A DNA stretch of 59,885 nt from an uncultured Bacteroidota bacterium (GTDB lineage Bacteria > Bacteroidota > Bacteroidia > Chitinophagales > LD1). Positions 44,971 to 52,868 of this stretch are shown here, piece by piece. The notes under the pieces were generated by a model. The model saw only the letters and a list, made by a program, of their open reading frames with translations, did no database searches and had not been told where the DNA came from. How positions within the stretch are numbered: the first letter of the stretch is position 1; each line of letters begins with the position of its first letter. Location: NCBI GenBank assembly GCA_903861145.1, contig CAIOTH010000151.1, forward strand, positions 1 to 59,885, read 5' to 3'. Made by a program: the position numbers and the translations under genes.

Positions 44971-46332
44971 CTACTGAACAATAATTTTTTTAACCACTTC
45001 GTACACTGCAGTTTTTATTTGCACCAAATAGGCGCCCGGTTCAATACCGGTACCGGTTAAATCAATATTTGCGCTACTGCTGTTGCCAAATGTGGCTGAG
45101 TATATTTTTCTTCCGGCCAGGTCGGTAATTTCTACCTGTTCAATTTTTTCGCCCTTAATAAAAATATGGCCACCGGTTGGGTTAGGGTATATTTCAATGG
45201 CATTTAATCTCTCTTCGGTAATGCCCGTAGCGCTTTTGTTAATCTTTATGCTGGCCTGTTGGGTACATAATGCCTGCACTTCGTTGTACTTATTAATCAG
45301 GCGGGGCTTGCTGGCGTATAACCCAAGGTTATACCAACCCGGTGCATGGGTAATGCCGCAAATATTATCGTCGATAGGGATAATGGCATGCAGCACGGGG
45401 CCGCCTCCTTGTGCATCAAGCTGGTTAATGTTGGTTATAGCTATATCAATGCTGCCGGGTGTTGATTCCTGGCTAAAAAATAAACCCTTGTTGTTGGGTA
45501 ATAACCACGATGCACCGGTTAAAAACTGTATGGAACCGCGCGGAATAAAACCGGTATCGTAATTTAAGGTAAATGCAATACCATATGCTTGGTTGGATGT
45601 GCCATTTGACCCAAGGTTAATTGTTATCTGTAAGGTATCTCCATTGGCAACAGTATCGCTGTTGGTGCCTTGCATATAAAGAGGAATGCCGTTGCTACAT
45701 ATACTGGTATCAACCTGGTATTGGGCGGCAACCGGTGCAGTTTGGTGGTAATACCTTTGCACCTGGTACACATCCTGCGAATCAACAATACCATTGCCAT
45801 CACAATCGGCGGCAGCGGGGTTTGAGTTGATAAGGTTTGATGGCGGCCATGATAGTGCATTGAATGAAGATGAATCATTTCGCGCCGGGCCTGTGGAATT
45901 ATAAGTAAGCCCGATTGTAAGTACATCATAGTTTTCTACTACACCATTCTGATCGGCATCGCCTGGGTAAACAAAACTATTGAAAGCCTGCACGTTTATA
46001 AAAATCCCCGCGCTATCGGTAACACCATTTACAGTTATACTATATTTAAAGTTATCGACCCCGGTAAAACCCTGTATGGGGCAGTAGCTGATATAATTGC
46101 CATTTGGCACGGCAGTGCCGTGCGCGGGTTGGGTAATTATCTCTAATTGCACACCTGTAACATTACCTACATTATCGTTGGCTTCGACATCCAGGTAATT
46201 ACTGCACGAGCTTTCTAATACATTAAAAAGGTCGTTTTGTGCCCTTACCTGAGCCGCAGCACTATGGTAAAACGACCATATAAAACATATTGCCGCCACC
46301 CGTAAAGCCGAACGTATAGTAGTGTTTTTCAT
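44971..46332 (-). CDS. T9SS type A protein with dockerin-like and cohesin-like modules
   Basis: The 453-residue product has a signal peptide, an N-terminal cadherin/Ig-like domain (about 30-115, with IITQPAHGTAVPNG and ISYCPIQGFTG), two dockerin-type calcium loops (GDADQNGVVENYDV at 124-137 and ADCDGNGIVDSQDV at 175-188), a cohesin-like beta domain (about 225-325, with GIAFTLNYDTGFIP) and a type A T9SS sorting domain (about 372-453). Having both dockerin-like and cohesin-like modules in one chain suggests self-assembly or a dockerin/cohesin-like intramolecular pair, but both are only recognised by motif. It is divergent from the helical protein at 46432. Confidence 0.82.
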   Translation of the reverse strand: MKNTTIRSALRVAAICFIWSFYHSAAAQVRAQNDLFNVLESSCSNYLDVEANDNVGNVTGVQLEIITQPAHGTAVPNGNYISYCPIQGFTGVDNFKYSITVNGVTDSAGIFINVQAFNSFVYPGDADQNGVVENYDVLTIGLTYNSTGPARNDSSSFNALSWPPSNLINSNPAAADCDGNGIVDSQDVYQVQRYYHQTAPVAAQYQVDTSICSNGIPLYMQGTNSDTVANGDTLQITINLGSNGTSNQAYGIAFTLNYDTGFIPRGSIQFLTGASWLLPNNKGLFFSQESTPGSIDIAITNINQLDAQGGGPVLHAIIPIDDNICGITHAPGWYNLGLYASKPRLINKYNEVQALCTQQASIKINKSATGITEERLNAIEIYPNPTGGHIFIKGEKIEQVEITDLAGRKIYSATFGNSSSANIDLTGTGIEPGAYLVQIKTAVYEVVKKIIVQ

Positions 46333-46431
46333 TGGTCACTATTTTTCATGATACAAAAATGTAAAGATAAAAAGGTAAAAAGGCATACAATTTTTGCTAT
46401 CTTTCGGATATTATTAAAAATAATGTGAATT

Positions 46432-47892
46432 ATGGCACAGGCTACGCTTTCGAAAATTGAAGAGATGTCGTCCTTCAGTCCACGGCTTGATGAAGCTTAC
46501 ACGCTGTTATCCGAAGCGCAAAAAAGAGAACTTAGCCGTTACCTGACATCCGCGTATTTTGTGCGTGATAAAAATCTGTTGCAACTACACAACTTCTTTT
46601 GTAGCCCCTCTTCAACCGAAGCAAGATACGATAAGCTGGCAGCCTGGAAATTTGTTTTTATCCGCACCCCCTTTAACGAAAAAAAGTTCAGGTACCTCGT
46701 GTCAGACTTGCTTTCGGCAGTCGAATCGTTCATTTATTTAGAGCAGGTTTTAGAAAAAAAGCCGGGGTACTACCAGCACCTCCACCGGTATTACACCCTG
46801 CACGAAGCCACCGAAAACCATACAGCGCTGGCTGCTAAAATTCAGAACACCACTAAATTAGCTAAGGTGGTTTTGCATCCATCCTCTTATCTCGAAAGGC
46901 ATTTCGAAAGTGAATTGATTGAGGAGTTGCATACGTCTTCATTAAAAGCCTACCGCAGTTTTGTAAAAGACAAACCCACTGGCGAACCCGGTGGCCTCGA
47001 TAGTTATTATGTTATTGAAAAGCTACGGCAAATGTGCCACCTGGCCAATAACAACAACGTTTTTGGTTTAAACAACCAAAGCTTTAACCAGGCCGAAGTT
47101 TTAAAACTGGCTGTTCACCCAACCTTACAGTCCAACTTTTTTGTGGCCGCATACTATCATGTATATCAACTACTAATAAGCGGTAAAGAGGCCCATTACT
47201 ATAATTTGAATGAGCTGGTTAACAAGTATGGTTTTGATATGGACGAAACCACCCTGGCCGATTTGCTTACCTATGCCCGTAACTTTTGCATAGCCCAGGT
47301 TAATGCAGGACAAAGCCGCTTTTTTGATGAACTGCTTGAACTTTACCGGCAGGGCTTGAAATACGGCTCATTACTGCCTAACGGCGAAATAAACGAGCGC
47401 AACTACAAAAACATAGTAACCACCGCCCTGCGCACCGGCCAGCATGAATGGGCACTCGATTTTATGGAGGAATACCGCTACAAGCTTAATAAAGTAGTGC
47501 GCGATAATGCCTACAACTATAATATGGCCAACTACTACTTCCATGCCGGCAAATACGATAAGGTGCTGCGCAACCTGCAAAAAGTTCAACTGGCCGATTT
47601 GTTCTATGGCCTCGATGCCCGCTCCCTGATGTTAAAATGCTATTTCGAATTAGACGAGACCGAGGCCTTTATGAATACATATTACAGCTTTCGCACCTTT
47701 GTGCAGCGCCGAAAGAACGTTTCTAAACAACACCAAAAATTCTACCTCAACCTGCTGCGCTTATCCAAAAAGCTAATGAACCTTCGGCCTTCTGATAGAA
47801 AAGCGATTGAGAAACTGGATAAGGAAATCAAAACCTCAACCGCCCTGGCTGATAAAAATTGGTTGGAGGAGAAGTTGAAAGTATATCTATAA
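46432..47892 (+). CDS. Cytoplasmic alpha-helical protein, TPR-like C-terminal half
   Basis: The 486-residue product has no signal peptide or membrane helix. It is rich in Leu, Tyr, Lys, Asn and Arg with helical periodicity, and the second half contains TPR-like pairs such as GQHEWALDFMEEYRYKLN, ANYYFHAGKYDKVLRNLQ and KCYFELDETEAFMNTYYSF. There is no catalytic motif. It resembles the product of 1982..3538 in length and general character, without an alignment I can defend. TATCTTTC at 46398..46405 (seven of eight against TAnnTTTG) could be its -7 element, but no good -33 is seen. Confidence 0.72.
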   Translation: MAQATLSKIEEMSSFSPRLDEAYTLLSEAQKRELSRYLTSAYFVRDKNLLQLHNFFCSPSSTEARYDKLAAWKFVFIRTPFNEKKFRYLVSDLLSAVESFIYLEQVLEKKPGYYQHLHRYYTLHEATENHTALAAKIQNTTKLAKVVLHPSSYLERHFESELIEELHTSSLKAYRSFVKDKPTGEPGGLDSYYVIEKLRQMCHLANNNNVFGLNNQSFNQAEVLKLAVHPTLQSNFFVAAYYHVYQLLISGKEAHYYNLNELVNKYGFDMDETTLADLLTYARNFCIAQVNAGQSRFFDELLELYRQGLKYGSLLPNGEINERNYKNIVTTALRTGQHEWALDFMEEYRYKLNKVVRDNAYNYNMANYYFHAGKYDKVLRNLQKVQLADLFYGLDARSLMLKCYFELDETEAFMNTYYSFRTFVQRRKNVSKQHQKFYLNLLRLSKKLMNLRPSDRKAIEKLDKEIKTSTALADKNWLEEKLKVYL

Positions 47893-48138
47893 TATATGCC
47901 AATTCACACCCAAAACCCACAACTTCCCCACCACCCGTCTATCCCACAAAACGTTAATTATTGGATGAAAAACCGCTCAAATCGGCGCTAAACAGGCTTT
48001 TTGGCATCGGTTTAGCTGTTTTATCCACAGCGCTGGCATTGGGTTTGAGGCCGCCTGCGAATTTTTCACAAAATAATTTCATCTTTGCAGTCTGTCTTGT
48101 TTTGAAATTTTTGCGTTTATTTAATCAAATTATAGCTA

Positions 48139-49350
48139 ATGGGTTTATTTGATAAGTGTTACGACTACAATATTACTGAGATAGTTAAGGAGCAGGGTGT
48201 ATACCCTTACTTCCGCCCTATTGAGGAAAGCGAAGGCCCTGTTGTATTAATGGAAGGCCGCCATGTGGTTATGGCCGGTAGCAACAACTACCTGGGCTTA
48301 ACCGCTCACCCAAGGGTAAAAGAAGCCGCCATCAAGGCTATCGAAAAATACGGCACAAGTTGTTCAGGCTCACGCTTTTTAACCGGCACCATCGATCTTC
48401 ACAATAAGCTGGAAGAAAAGATTGCCCGTTTTATGGGGAAAGAAGCTGTGCTATTATTCAGCACGGGTTTCCAGGCAGGTCAGGGGGTTATCTTCCCGCT
48501 CATCAGCAAAGGCGATTATATCCTATCTGATAAAGACAACCACGCCAGTATAGTTGCCGGTAATTTATTGGCTGCCTCAATCCACGCCCATGTAATTCGT
48601 TACAAACATAACGACATGGAAGACCTTGAGCGCCGCTTAGCTAACATACCCGAGGGTGCCAACAAACTGATTGTTACCGATGGCGTATTTAGCGCACACG
48701 GCACCATTGTTAAGTTAGACGAACTTAAAAACCTTGCCAAAAAGTACAAAGCCAATGTGTTTTTAGATGATGCACACGGCTTTGGCGTACTCGGCGAAAA
48801 AGGCCAGGGCACTGCCCATTTCTTTAACGCGCAAGACGATATTGACCTGATAGTTTGCACCTTCAGCAAAACCCTTGCCTCGTTAGGCGGTTTTGTTGCC
48901 GGGCCAGAGCGCGTTATTAATTACCTGAAACACAAATCACCGGCATTAATATTCTCGGCATCGCCTACACCGGCAGCGGTGGCAGCGGCCGATGCAGCCC
49001 TCGACATATTAATAGAGCAACCCGAACTGGCTGCCCGCGTTAGAAAAAACGCCGACCGCGTGCGTGTTGGCCTGCGCGATATGGGCTTTAACGTGGTTGA
49101 TGGCGAATCGGCCATCGTTCCCGTAATTATTGGCGACGATAACAAAACCTTTGCAATTTGGAAGATGCTATATGATGAAGGCGTGTTTGTTAACGCATTC
49201 ATATCACCGGCTACCCCTCCGGGTATGCAAATGTTACGCACCAGCTACATGGCCACACACGAAGACCATCACCTGGATGTTATACTCGATAAATTTCATA
49301 AAGTGGGAAAAACCCTGGGCCTGTTAAACCCCGAGTATTCGCACACTTGA
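48139..49350 (+). CDS. PLP-dependent alpha-oxoamine synthase, serine palmitoyltransferase-like
   Basis: The 403-residue product is an alpha-oxoamine synthase: PLP-lysine Lys244 in TFSKTLASLGG, Asp210 and His213 in LDDAHGFGVLGEKG, and His135 in DNHASI that stacks on PLP. The enzymes join an acyl-CoA to serine, glycine or alanine. In Bacteroidota the members with this N-terminus (YPYFRPIEESEGPVV) are serine palmitoyltransferases, the first step of sphingolipid synthesis, whereas AONS (biotin) and KBL differ there; I consider SPT most likely. The next gene encodes a conserved protein that is probably co-transcribed through the hairpin at 49358..49429. Confidence 0.85.
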   Translation: MGLFDKCYDYNITEIVKEQGVYPYFRPIEESEGPVVLMEGRHVVMAGSNNYLGLTAHPRVKEAAIKAIEKYGTSCSGSRFLTGTIDLHNKLEEKIARFMGKEAVLLFSTGFQAGQGVIFPLISKGDYILSDKDNHASIVAGNLLAASIHAHVIRYKHNDMEDLERRLANIPEGANKLIVTDGVFSAHGTIVKLDELKNLAKKYKANVFLDDAHGFGVLGEKGQGTAHFFNAQDDIDLIVCTFSKTLASLGGFVAGPERVINYLKHKSPALIFSASPTPAAVAAADAALDILIEQPELAARVRKNADRVRVGLRDMGFNVVDGESAIVPVIIGDDNKTFAIWKMLYDEGVFVNAFISPATPPGMQMLRTSYMATHEDHHLDVILDKFHKVGKTLGLLNPEYSHT

Positions 49351-49357
49351 TAAAATA

Positions 49358-49429
49358 CAGCCCCTTCCGTCCCCTAAAGGGGAAACCAGAGCCGGCTTTG
49401 GTTTCCCCTTTAGGGGACGGAAGGGGCTG
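49358..49429. repeat. Perfect 31-base-pair hairpin between SPT-like gene and partner
   Basis: The 31-base arms (49358..49388 and 49399..49429) are exact reverse complements around a 10-base loop GAGCCGGCTT. It lies eight bases after the stop of the SPT-like gene and 48 bases before the next start. No T-run follows on the plus strand, so it may stabilise the upstream RNA instead of terminating. Confidence 0.75.
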
Positions 49430-49477
49430 GCTGTTAGTATTCAAAACTTGAAACATTAAACCAGAAACTTCCCTGTT

Positions 49478-50785
49478 ATGAGTTCAAAAAAGCGACACTA
49501 CTATTTTATTGAAGGCTACGACCCCGCTAACCCATCTAAACTAAAGTACCTGCGCCGCGATATTGAATGCGACGATGCCTTTGATGGCGACCTGGTAATG
49601 CTGTGTTTTCCCATCGGCCTGATGAAAGAAATATCATCGGTGCTTTCCGAATTTCACTTACGCAACGATGCCGACTTCTTCTACAGCGAATGCCGCGAAG
49701 TAGTTTCCGTACCCGAAAAACACGTAAACGAAAAAGGCGAGGGCAACCTTACCTTCCAAAGTTACTTCCACAAATTTCCCGAGTCGGTGCAATACTTTTT
49801 TGATGACGCCATGGTAGTTGTTATGATGCACCCGCAGGAGGCTGTTGATGCACAAGGCAACCACGATTACAACATGATTGGCTACATACACGCCAACGAC
49901 ATTGATTTTAAAGATGTGCAAGGCAACCTGCACAAAGGCTACTACTACAACGTGCTACGACTTAGCGAGCGCACCGTAGGTGGCAAACCTATTTACCGCC
50001 GCAAGCGCATATTCACCACCATGTTTAGCATATTGTTGGATATGGTTACGCTGCTTGATATGCACTTTGTTTACGCCAGCATGGGCCGCGAAAACCAGGC
50101 TATTAACGACGCGCTGAAAATGAACAGCGCCCGCCACGGCAAGCTTTTCGAAACCTTCCCTATGCTCAACAACTCGCACCCCAACATCATTCTTGGTAGT
50201 TCGGGCGCTTCAAAAAAGTTAGTCGATATTTCGCATAACAAAGAGAAACTGCACGAGTACTATTTAATGATTAAGGCCACGCGCGAAAAATTTGTCTTCA
50301 ACCAATTGTATAGCGAAGAGAAATTTTTAGGCATGGTTGACCGCATTTTAAAATCATCGGCTACCAGCAAAATATACATGATACCCGACGAAAAAGGCAA
50401 CATCCTTTCAGCCGGTTTCTTTATGAACTGGGGCGATTACCTGCACGTTAAACTGCAAAACCCTTCAGGCATTTTAAAAGTAGTCGACTCACTAAAAATT
50501 ACCGACCAGTTACTGGTTCCTTTTCTTTTGGTAGGGCCGGTTGATGCAGTTAAGAAAATGGTAAAAGGCGCAGCCTACAAATTCCGTAAAGACCACAAAG
50601 TACACATCACCGTACTAAACGGCACACCCGGCGACCCTTATTACGATTTCAAAAAAGGCCTCATAAAAGATAACTTCAACTACTTCGTTATTTACGACCG
50701 CCCCGAAACCTTCGAAGCCATGAAAAACCACAGCAAAGACGCTGCGGGCAACATCCGGTTGTTTACTGATACGCCGATGTTGTAA
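49478..50785 (+). CDS. Conserved protein linked to SPT-like gene (predicted lipid-related, GNAT-like C-terminus)
   Basis: The 435-residue product has no signal peptide or membrane helix. The first 200 residues include HFHLRNDADFFYSECREVV, DYNMIGYIHANDIDFKDV and RRKRIFTTMFSILLDMVTLL; the last 150 have a fold suggestive of a GNAT-like acyltransferase (SAGFFMNWGDYLHVKLQNPSG, then VPFLLVGPVDAVKKMVKGAA), but no acetyl-CoA P-loop is clear. Following a serine-palmitoyltransferase-like gene in the same orientation by 127 bases, it may act in sphingolipid synthesis, for example as an N-acyltransferase or chaperone. This is inference from position. Confidence 0.7.
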   Translation: MSSKKRHYYFIEGYDPANPSKLKYLRRDIECDDAFDGDLVMLCFPIGLMKEISSVLSEFHLRNDADFFYSECREVVSVPEKHVNEKGEGNLTFQSYFHKFPESVQYFFDDAMVVVMMHPQEAVDAQGNHDYNMIGYIHANDIDFKDVQGNLHKGYYYNVLRLSERTVGGKPIYRRKRIFTTMFSILLDMVTLLDMHFVYASMGRENQAINDALKMNSARHGKLFETFPMLNNSHPNIILGSSGASKKLVDISHNKEKLHEYYLMIKATREKFVFNQLYSEEKFLGMVDRILKSSATSKIYMIPDEKGNILSAGFFMNWGDYLHVKLQNPSGILKVVDSLKITDQLLVPFLLVGPVDAVKKMVKGAAYKFRKDHKVHITVLNGTPGDPYYDFKKGLIKDNFNYFVIYDRPETFEAMKNHSKDAAGNIRLFTDTPML

Positions 50786-50795
50786 ACAGCTTAAT

Positions 50796-50907
50796 ACATT
50801 TAAACACTAAGAGCACAAAGGTTAAACACAAAGGCCACAAGAAATACAATTCTTTGTGGCCTTTGTGTTTGTATTTACTTAGTGCCCTTTGTGGTAAATG
50901 GCCTTTT
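50796..50907. repeat. CACAAAG inverted-repeat element, copy F
   Basis: ATTTAAACACTAAGAGCACA on the left and CTTAGTGCCCTTTGTGGTAA on the right, with inner CACAAAGGCCACAAG opposite CTTTGTGGCCTTTGTG. It lies between two convergent genes. Confidence 0.75.
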
Positions 50908-50918
50908 GTAATTTGCAT

Positions 50919-51617
50919 TCAACAAATCAATAACAAACGGGTTTCACCGGGTTTTTCGTTTGGTGCGCGGTGCACGCAGGGAAGGGCTTTGCTTTCGGGA
51001 TGATCAACCGCCAACCTCCATAGGTGGCCGAGGCCCAGGCTGATGGGGTGTGCCTTAGGTTTAACCCGGTAGTGCAGATCAAAGAAATGTTCACTTAAAA
51101 ATGATTCAAATCCTTCATCGGCCCCGCCGTATAGTTTTTTTAGTTCATCACGTATTTGGGGCAGCAACACTTTTTGTTCGGCTTGTGCATTGGGCAATAT
51201 TTCACTTGGCTCGCCGTGGTAAGTACATAAAAAGGTATCGGTTGGTATGGGTGAGCGATCTACATGAAAAGAATAAACATCGGTGGGAAAAAACGGGTAG
51301 GCATCATCTCTTTCATAACACCTGATAAGATTAAGGGTTGGCGATGCGCCGTGAGCGGTCAACAGCTTTATGTCATTTAAAAGAATTTCGCGGGCAAGTT
51401 GGCCCTGTTCACTCAACTCAAGTTCAAGCAACTCCTCTTGTTCAAGCACGGTTATATTGCCGCTTAGTTTTACCTTATTAACTATCTCAGCAAAATCGCC
51501 GGGTAGGTTACGAGTCCAGCAAATTGCATTCATTGCTCCGTTAAAAGGCATTGCAACAAGCTCTTGAAAATTTGTTACGGATTGAATTTGATTTTCGGTG
51601 TGAGATAAATCTGGCAT
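50919..51617 (-). CDS. DUF1826-like protein
   Basis: Start at the ATG at 51617 (233 residues); an ATG at 51656 would add 13 residues with no clear role. The product has a segment SFHVDRSPIPTDTFLCTYHG, which resembles the His-x-Asp core of DUF1826 proteins (HVDxxxLR..CTYxG), and a C-terminal HPISLGLGHLWRLAVDHPE. DUF1826 proteins are possible metal-dependent enzymes of unknown substrate. No signal peptide or membrane segment is present. It is convergent with the 49478 gene and separated from the three-gene cassette by two small hairpins. Confidence 0.6.
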   Translation of the reverse strand: MPDLSHTENQIQSVTNFQELVAMPFNGAMNAICWTRNLPGDFAEIVNKVKLSGNITVLEQEELLELELSEQGQLAREILLNDIKLLTAHGASPTLNLIRCYERDDAYPFFPTDVYSFHVDRSPIPTDTFLCTYHGEPSEILPNAQAEQKVLLPQIRDELKKLYGGADEGFESFLSEHFFDLHYRVKPKAHPISLGLGHLWRLAVDHPESKALPCVHRAPNEKPGETRLLLIC

Positions 51618-51727
51618 GGTGGTAATATTAAGGATAAGGTTGGACACTGAGTGCAAGATTATGTGTTCGACCTGGTTTAAGTGCTGAACAGAGAAGAGAT
51701 AATATTGAGTTGCCGAAACGAACAGGT

Positions 51728-51792
51728 ATTTGAGTCGGGAGACTCAAATCTTCATAGTAAAGTTCCAAGTCGTCCTTCGGAAGACTTGGAAC
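51728..51792. repeat. Pair of small hairpins at the downstream end of the membrane cassette
   Basis: ATTTGAGTC-ggga-GACTCAAAT (51728..51749) and GTTCCAAGTC...GACTTGGAAC (51762..51792) are perfect stems of 9 and 10 base pairs. The GAGTC/GACTC and CTTCGGAAG elements also occur in the long hairpin at 30659..30764. They lie just downstream of the stop at 51803. Confidence 0.6.
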
Positions 51793-51802
51793 AAATGTGG
51801 CA

Positions 51803-52405
51803 TCATTTCTTTTCGGCAAACTTAATCAACAGATTGATCAGGGTTTCAATTGGAATTTTTGATTCCTCCCCTTTCCCTTGCAGTAAGCCAGTATCACCAA
51901 ATTCTATAATAATATCAAGCAGTTTACGATAAATTTCATTCCGCACATCTTTGTCCAATGCTGATTCAACTAAACTTGCCATCGACCTGATGATAGTAGC
52001 ATTATGTAAGTTCTTTTGATAGATTTGAAGATAGGAACGAATTAGCTTAAAACAAAAATTAGCTATGGCGAAAATTGCGCTCAAAAAAGTTATTCTAATG
52101 GTAGTATAGTAAATAATTTGCCAGGTCCAGCAACACGGAAGATTTGTATGTAGTAAACGATAAGCAAAAACAAACCCTATTAGTATAAAGACTATTGTAA
52201 ATCCAATTATCCCGTAAAGGATATTACGGCTATCCTCCAAAGACAATTCAATATTGTTTTGGGCATCGGATAAAGCTTTTTTAAGTGCTTCAATTCTTAC
52301 TTCTACCGGCACTTCACCGGCAACAAAAGGAATCTTCTCTGGTCCAGTCCCCGTATTATTTCCATTCTCTCCTTCAAAAGGAGGCCTTATGTCCTCGTCT
52401 GCCAT
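51803..52405 (-). CDS. Cassette gene 3: two-helix membrane protein
   Basis: The 200-residue product has a charged N-terminal domain (about 1-62), two transmembrane helices (about 64-86 and 98-118) and a cytoplasmic C-terminal helical domain (about 120-200) with amphipathic runs such as LHNATIIRSMASLVESALDK and IYRKLLDIIIEFGDTG. No family is recognised. It overlaps the gene before it by 19 bases (52387..52405), so translation should be coupled and the two proteins probably act together. Its base composition is lower in G+C than its neighbours, suggesting transfer. Possible roles are membrane effector, transporter subunit or channel-like component. Confidence 0.65.
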   Translation of the reverse strand: MADEDIRPPFEGENGNNTGTGPEKIPFVAGEVPVEVRIEALKKALSDAQNNIELSLEDSRNILYGIIGFTIVFILIGFVFAYRLLHTNLPCCWTWQIIYYTTIRITFLSAIFAIANFCFKLIRSYLQIYQKNLHNATIIRSMASLVESALDKDVRNEIYRKLLDIIIEFGDTGLLQGKGEESKIPIETLINLLIKFAEKK

Positions 52406-52773
52406 ATGCTAAGTATTAATAATCGATTACCTTTCATTTTACTACACATGGTTTTAATTACAACTTCAAGCGTGAGTTTATTGTCCTTAGATGAAAAAAC
52501 CATTGGCTTTGTACTCTGCACCCAAGTATCACTATACCACTTATTTAAAAGTATGGTGATGGAATTAGGACTATACTCGGTCCGTCCGCCAAACTCTTTT
52601 TCATTGTCATCATCTATGAACCCTATTATCAACCTCCACCCATTTGCCTCGTCTTTGGGTAGGGTTATGGTCAGAATATCATTTTTATCTAACATTTCAA
52701 TAGACTCGCTGAATATTAGTTTCTTGCTTTCGCCCGAACTGCCTTTCGATGTGATTTCATAGTTACCTAACAT
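52387..52773 (-). CDS. Cassette gene 2: small soluble protein, DUF6864-like
   Basis: The 128-residue product has no signal or membrane helix. It is beta-rich, with DILTITLPKDEANGWRLIIG, FIDDDNEKEFGG, SITILLNKWYSD and NKLTLEVVIKT, which recalls the DUF6864 domain, a small domain of unknown function whose family name I give only tentatively from motif layout. It overlaps gene 3 by 19 bases and lies 95 bases after the large membrane protein. A soluble regulator or adaptor for the two membrane proteins is plausible. Confidence 0.55.
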   Translation of the reverse strand: MLGNYEITSKGSSGESKKLIFSESIEMLDKNDILTITLPKDEANGWRLIIGFIDDDNEKEFGGRTEYSPNSITILLNKWYSDTWVQSTKPMVFSSKDNKLTLEVVIKTMCSKMKGNRLLILSIWQTRT

Positions 52774-52868
52774 GGTATAAATATAAAGTTCTCCGTTGTT
52801 TGTTTTAAATTAAAAGAATCGAGGGCATTTAAATCTCATTTTTTAGGCCTTTGGAATCGTAATACAAT

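Noticed and set aside
46432-47892. Homology between the helical proteins at 1982 and 46432
   Set aside because: They share length and composition, but no convincing aligned motif could be found by eye.
47961-48152. 63-codon frame upstream of the SPT-like gene and a TGGCAT-N5-TAGCT match at about 47981
   Set aside because: The frame overlaps the SPT-like start in another phase, and the RpoN-like match breaks the TTGC half; both are weak.
51628-51819. 63-codon minus-strand frame over the small hairpins
   Set aside because: It consists mostly of translated hairpin sequence, overlaps the neighbouring gene ends and lacks any gene-like feature.
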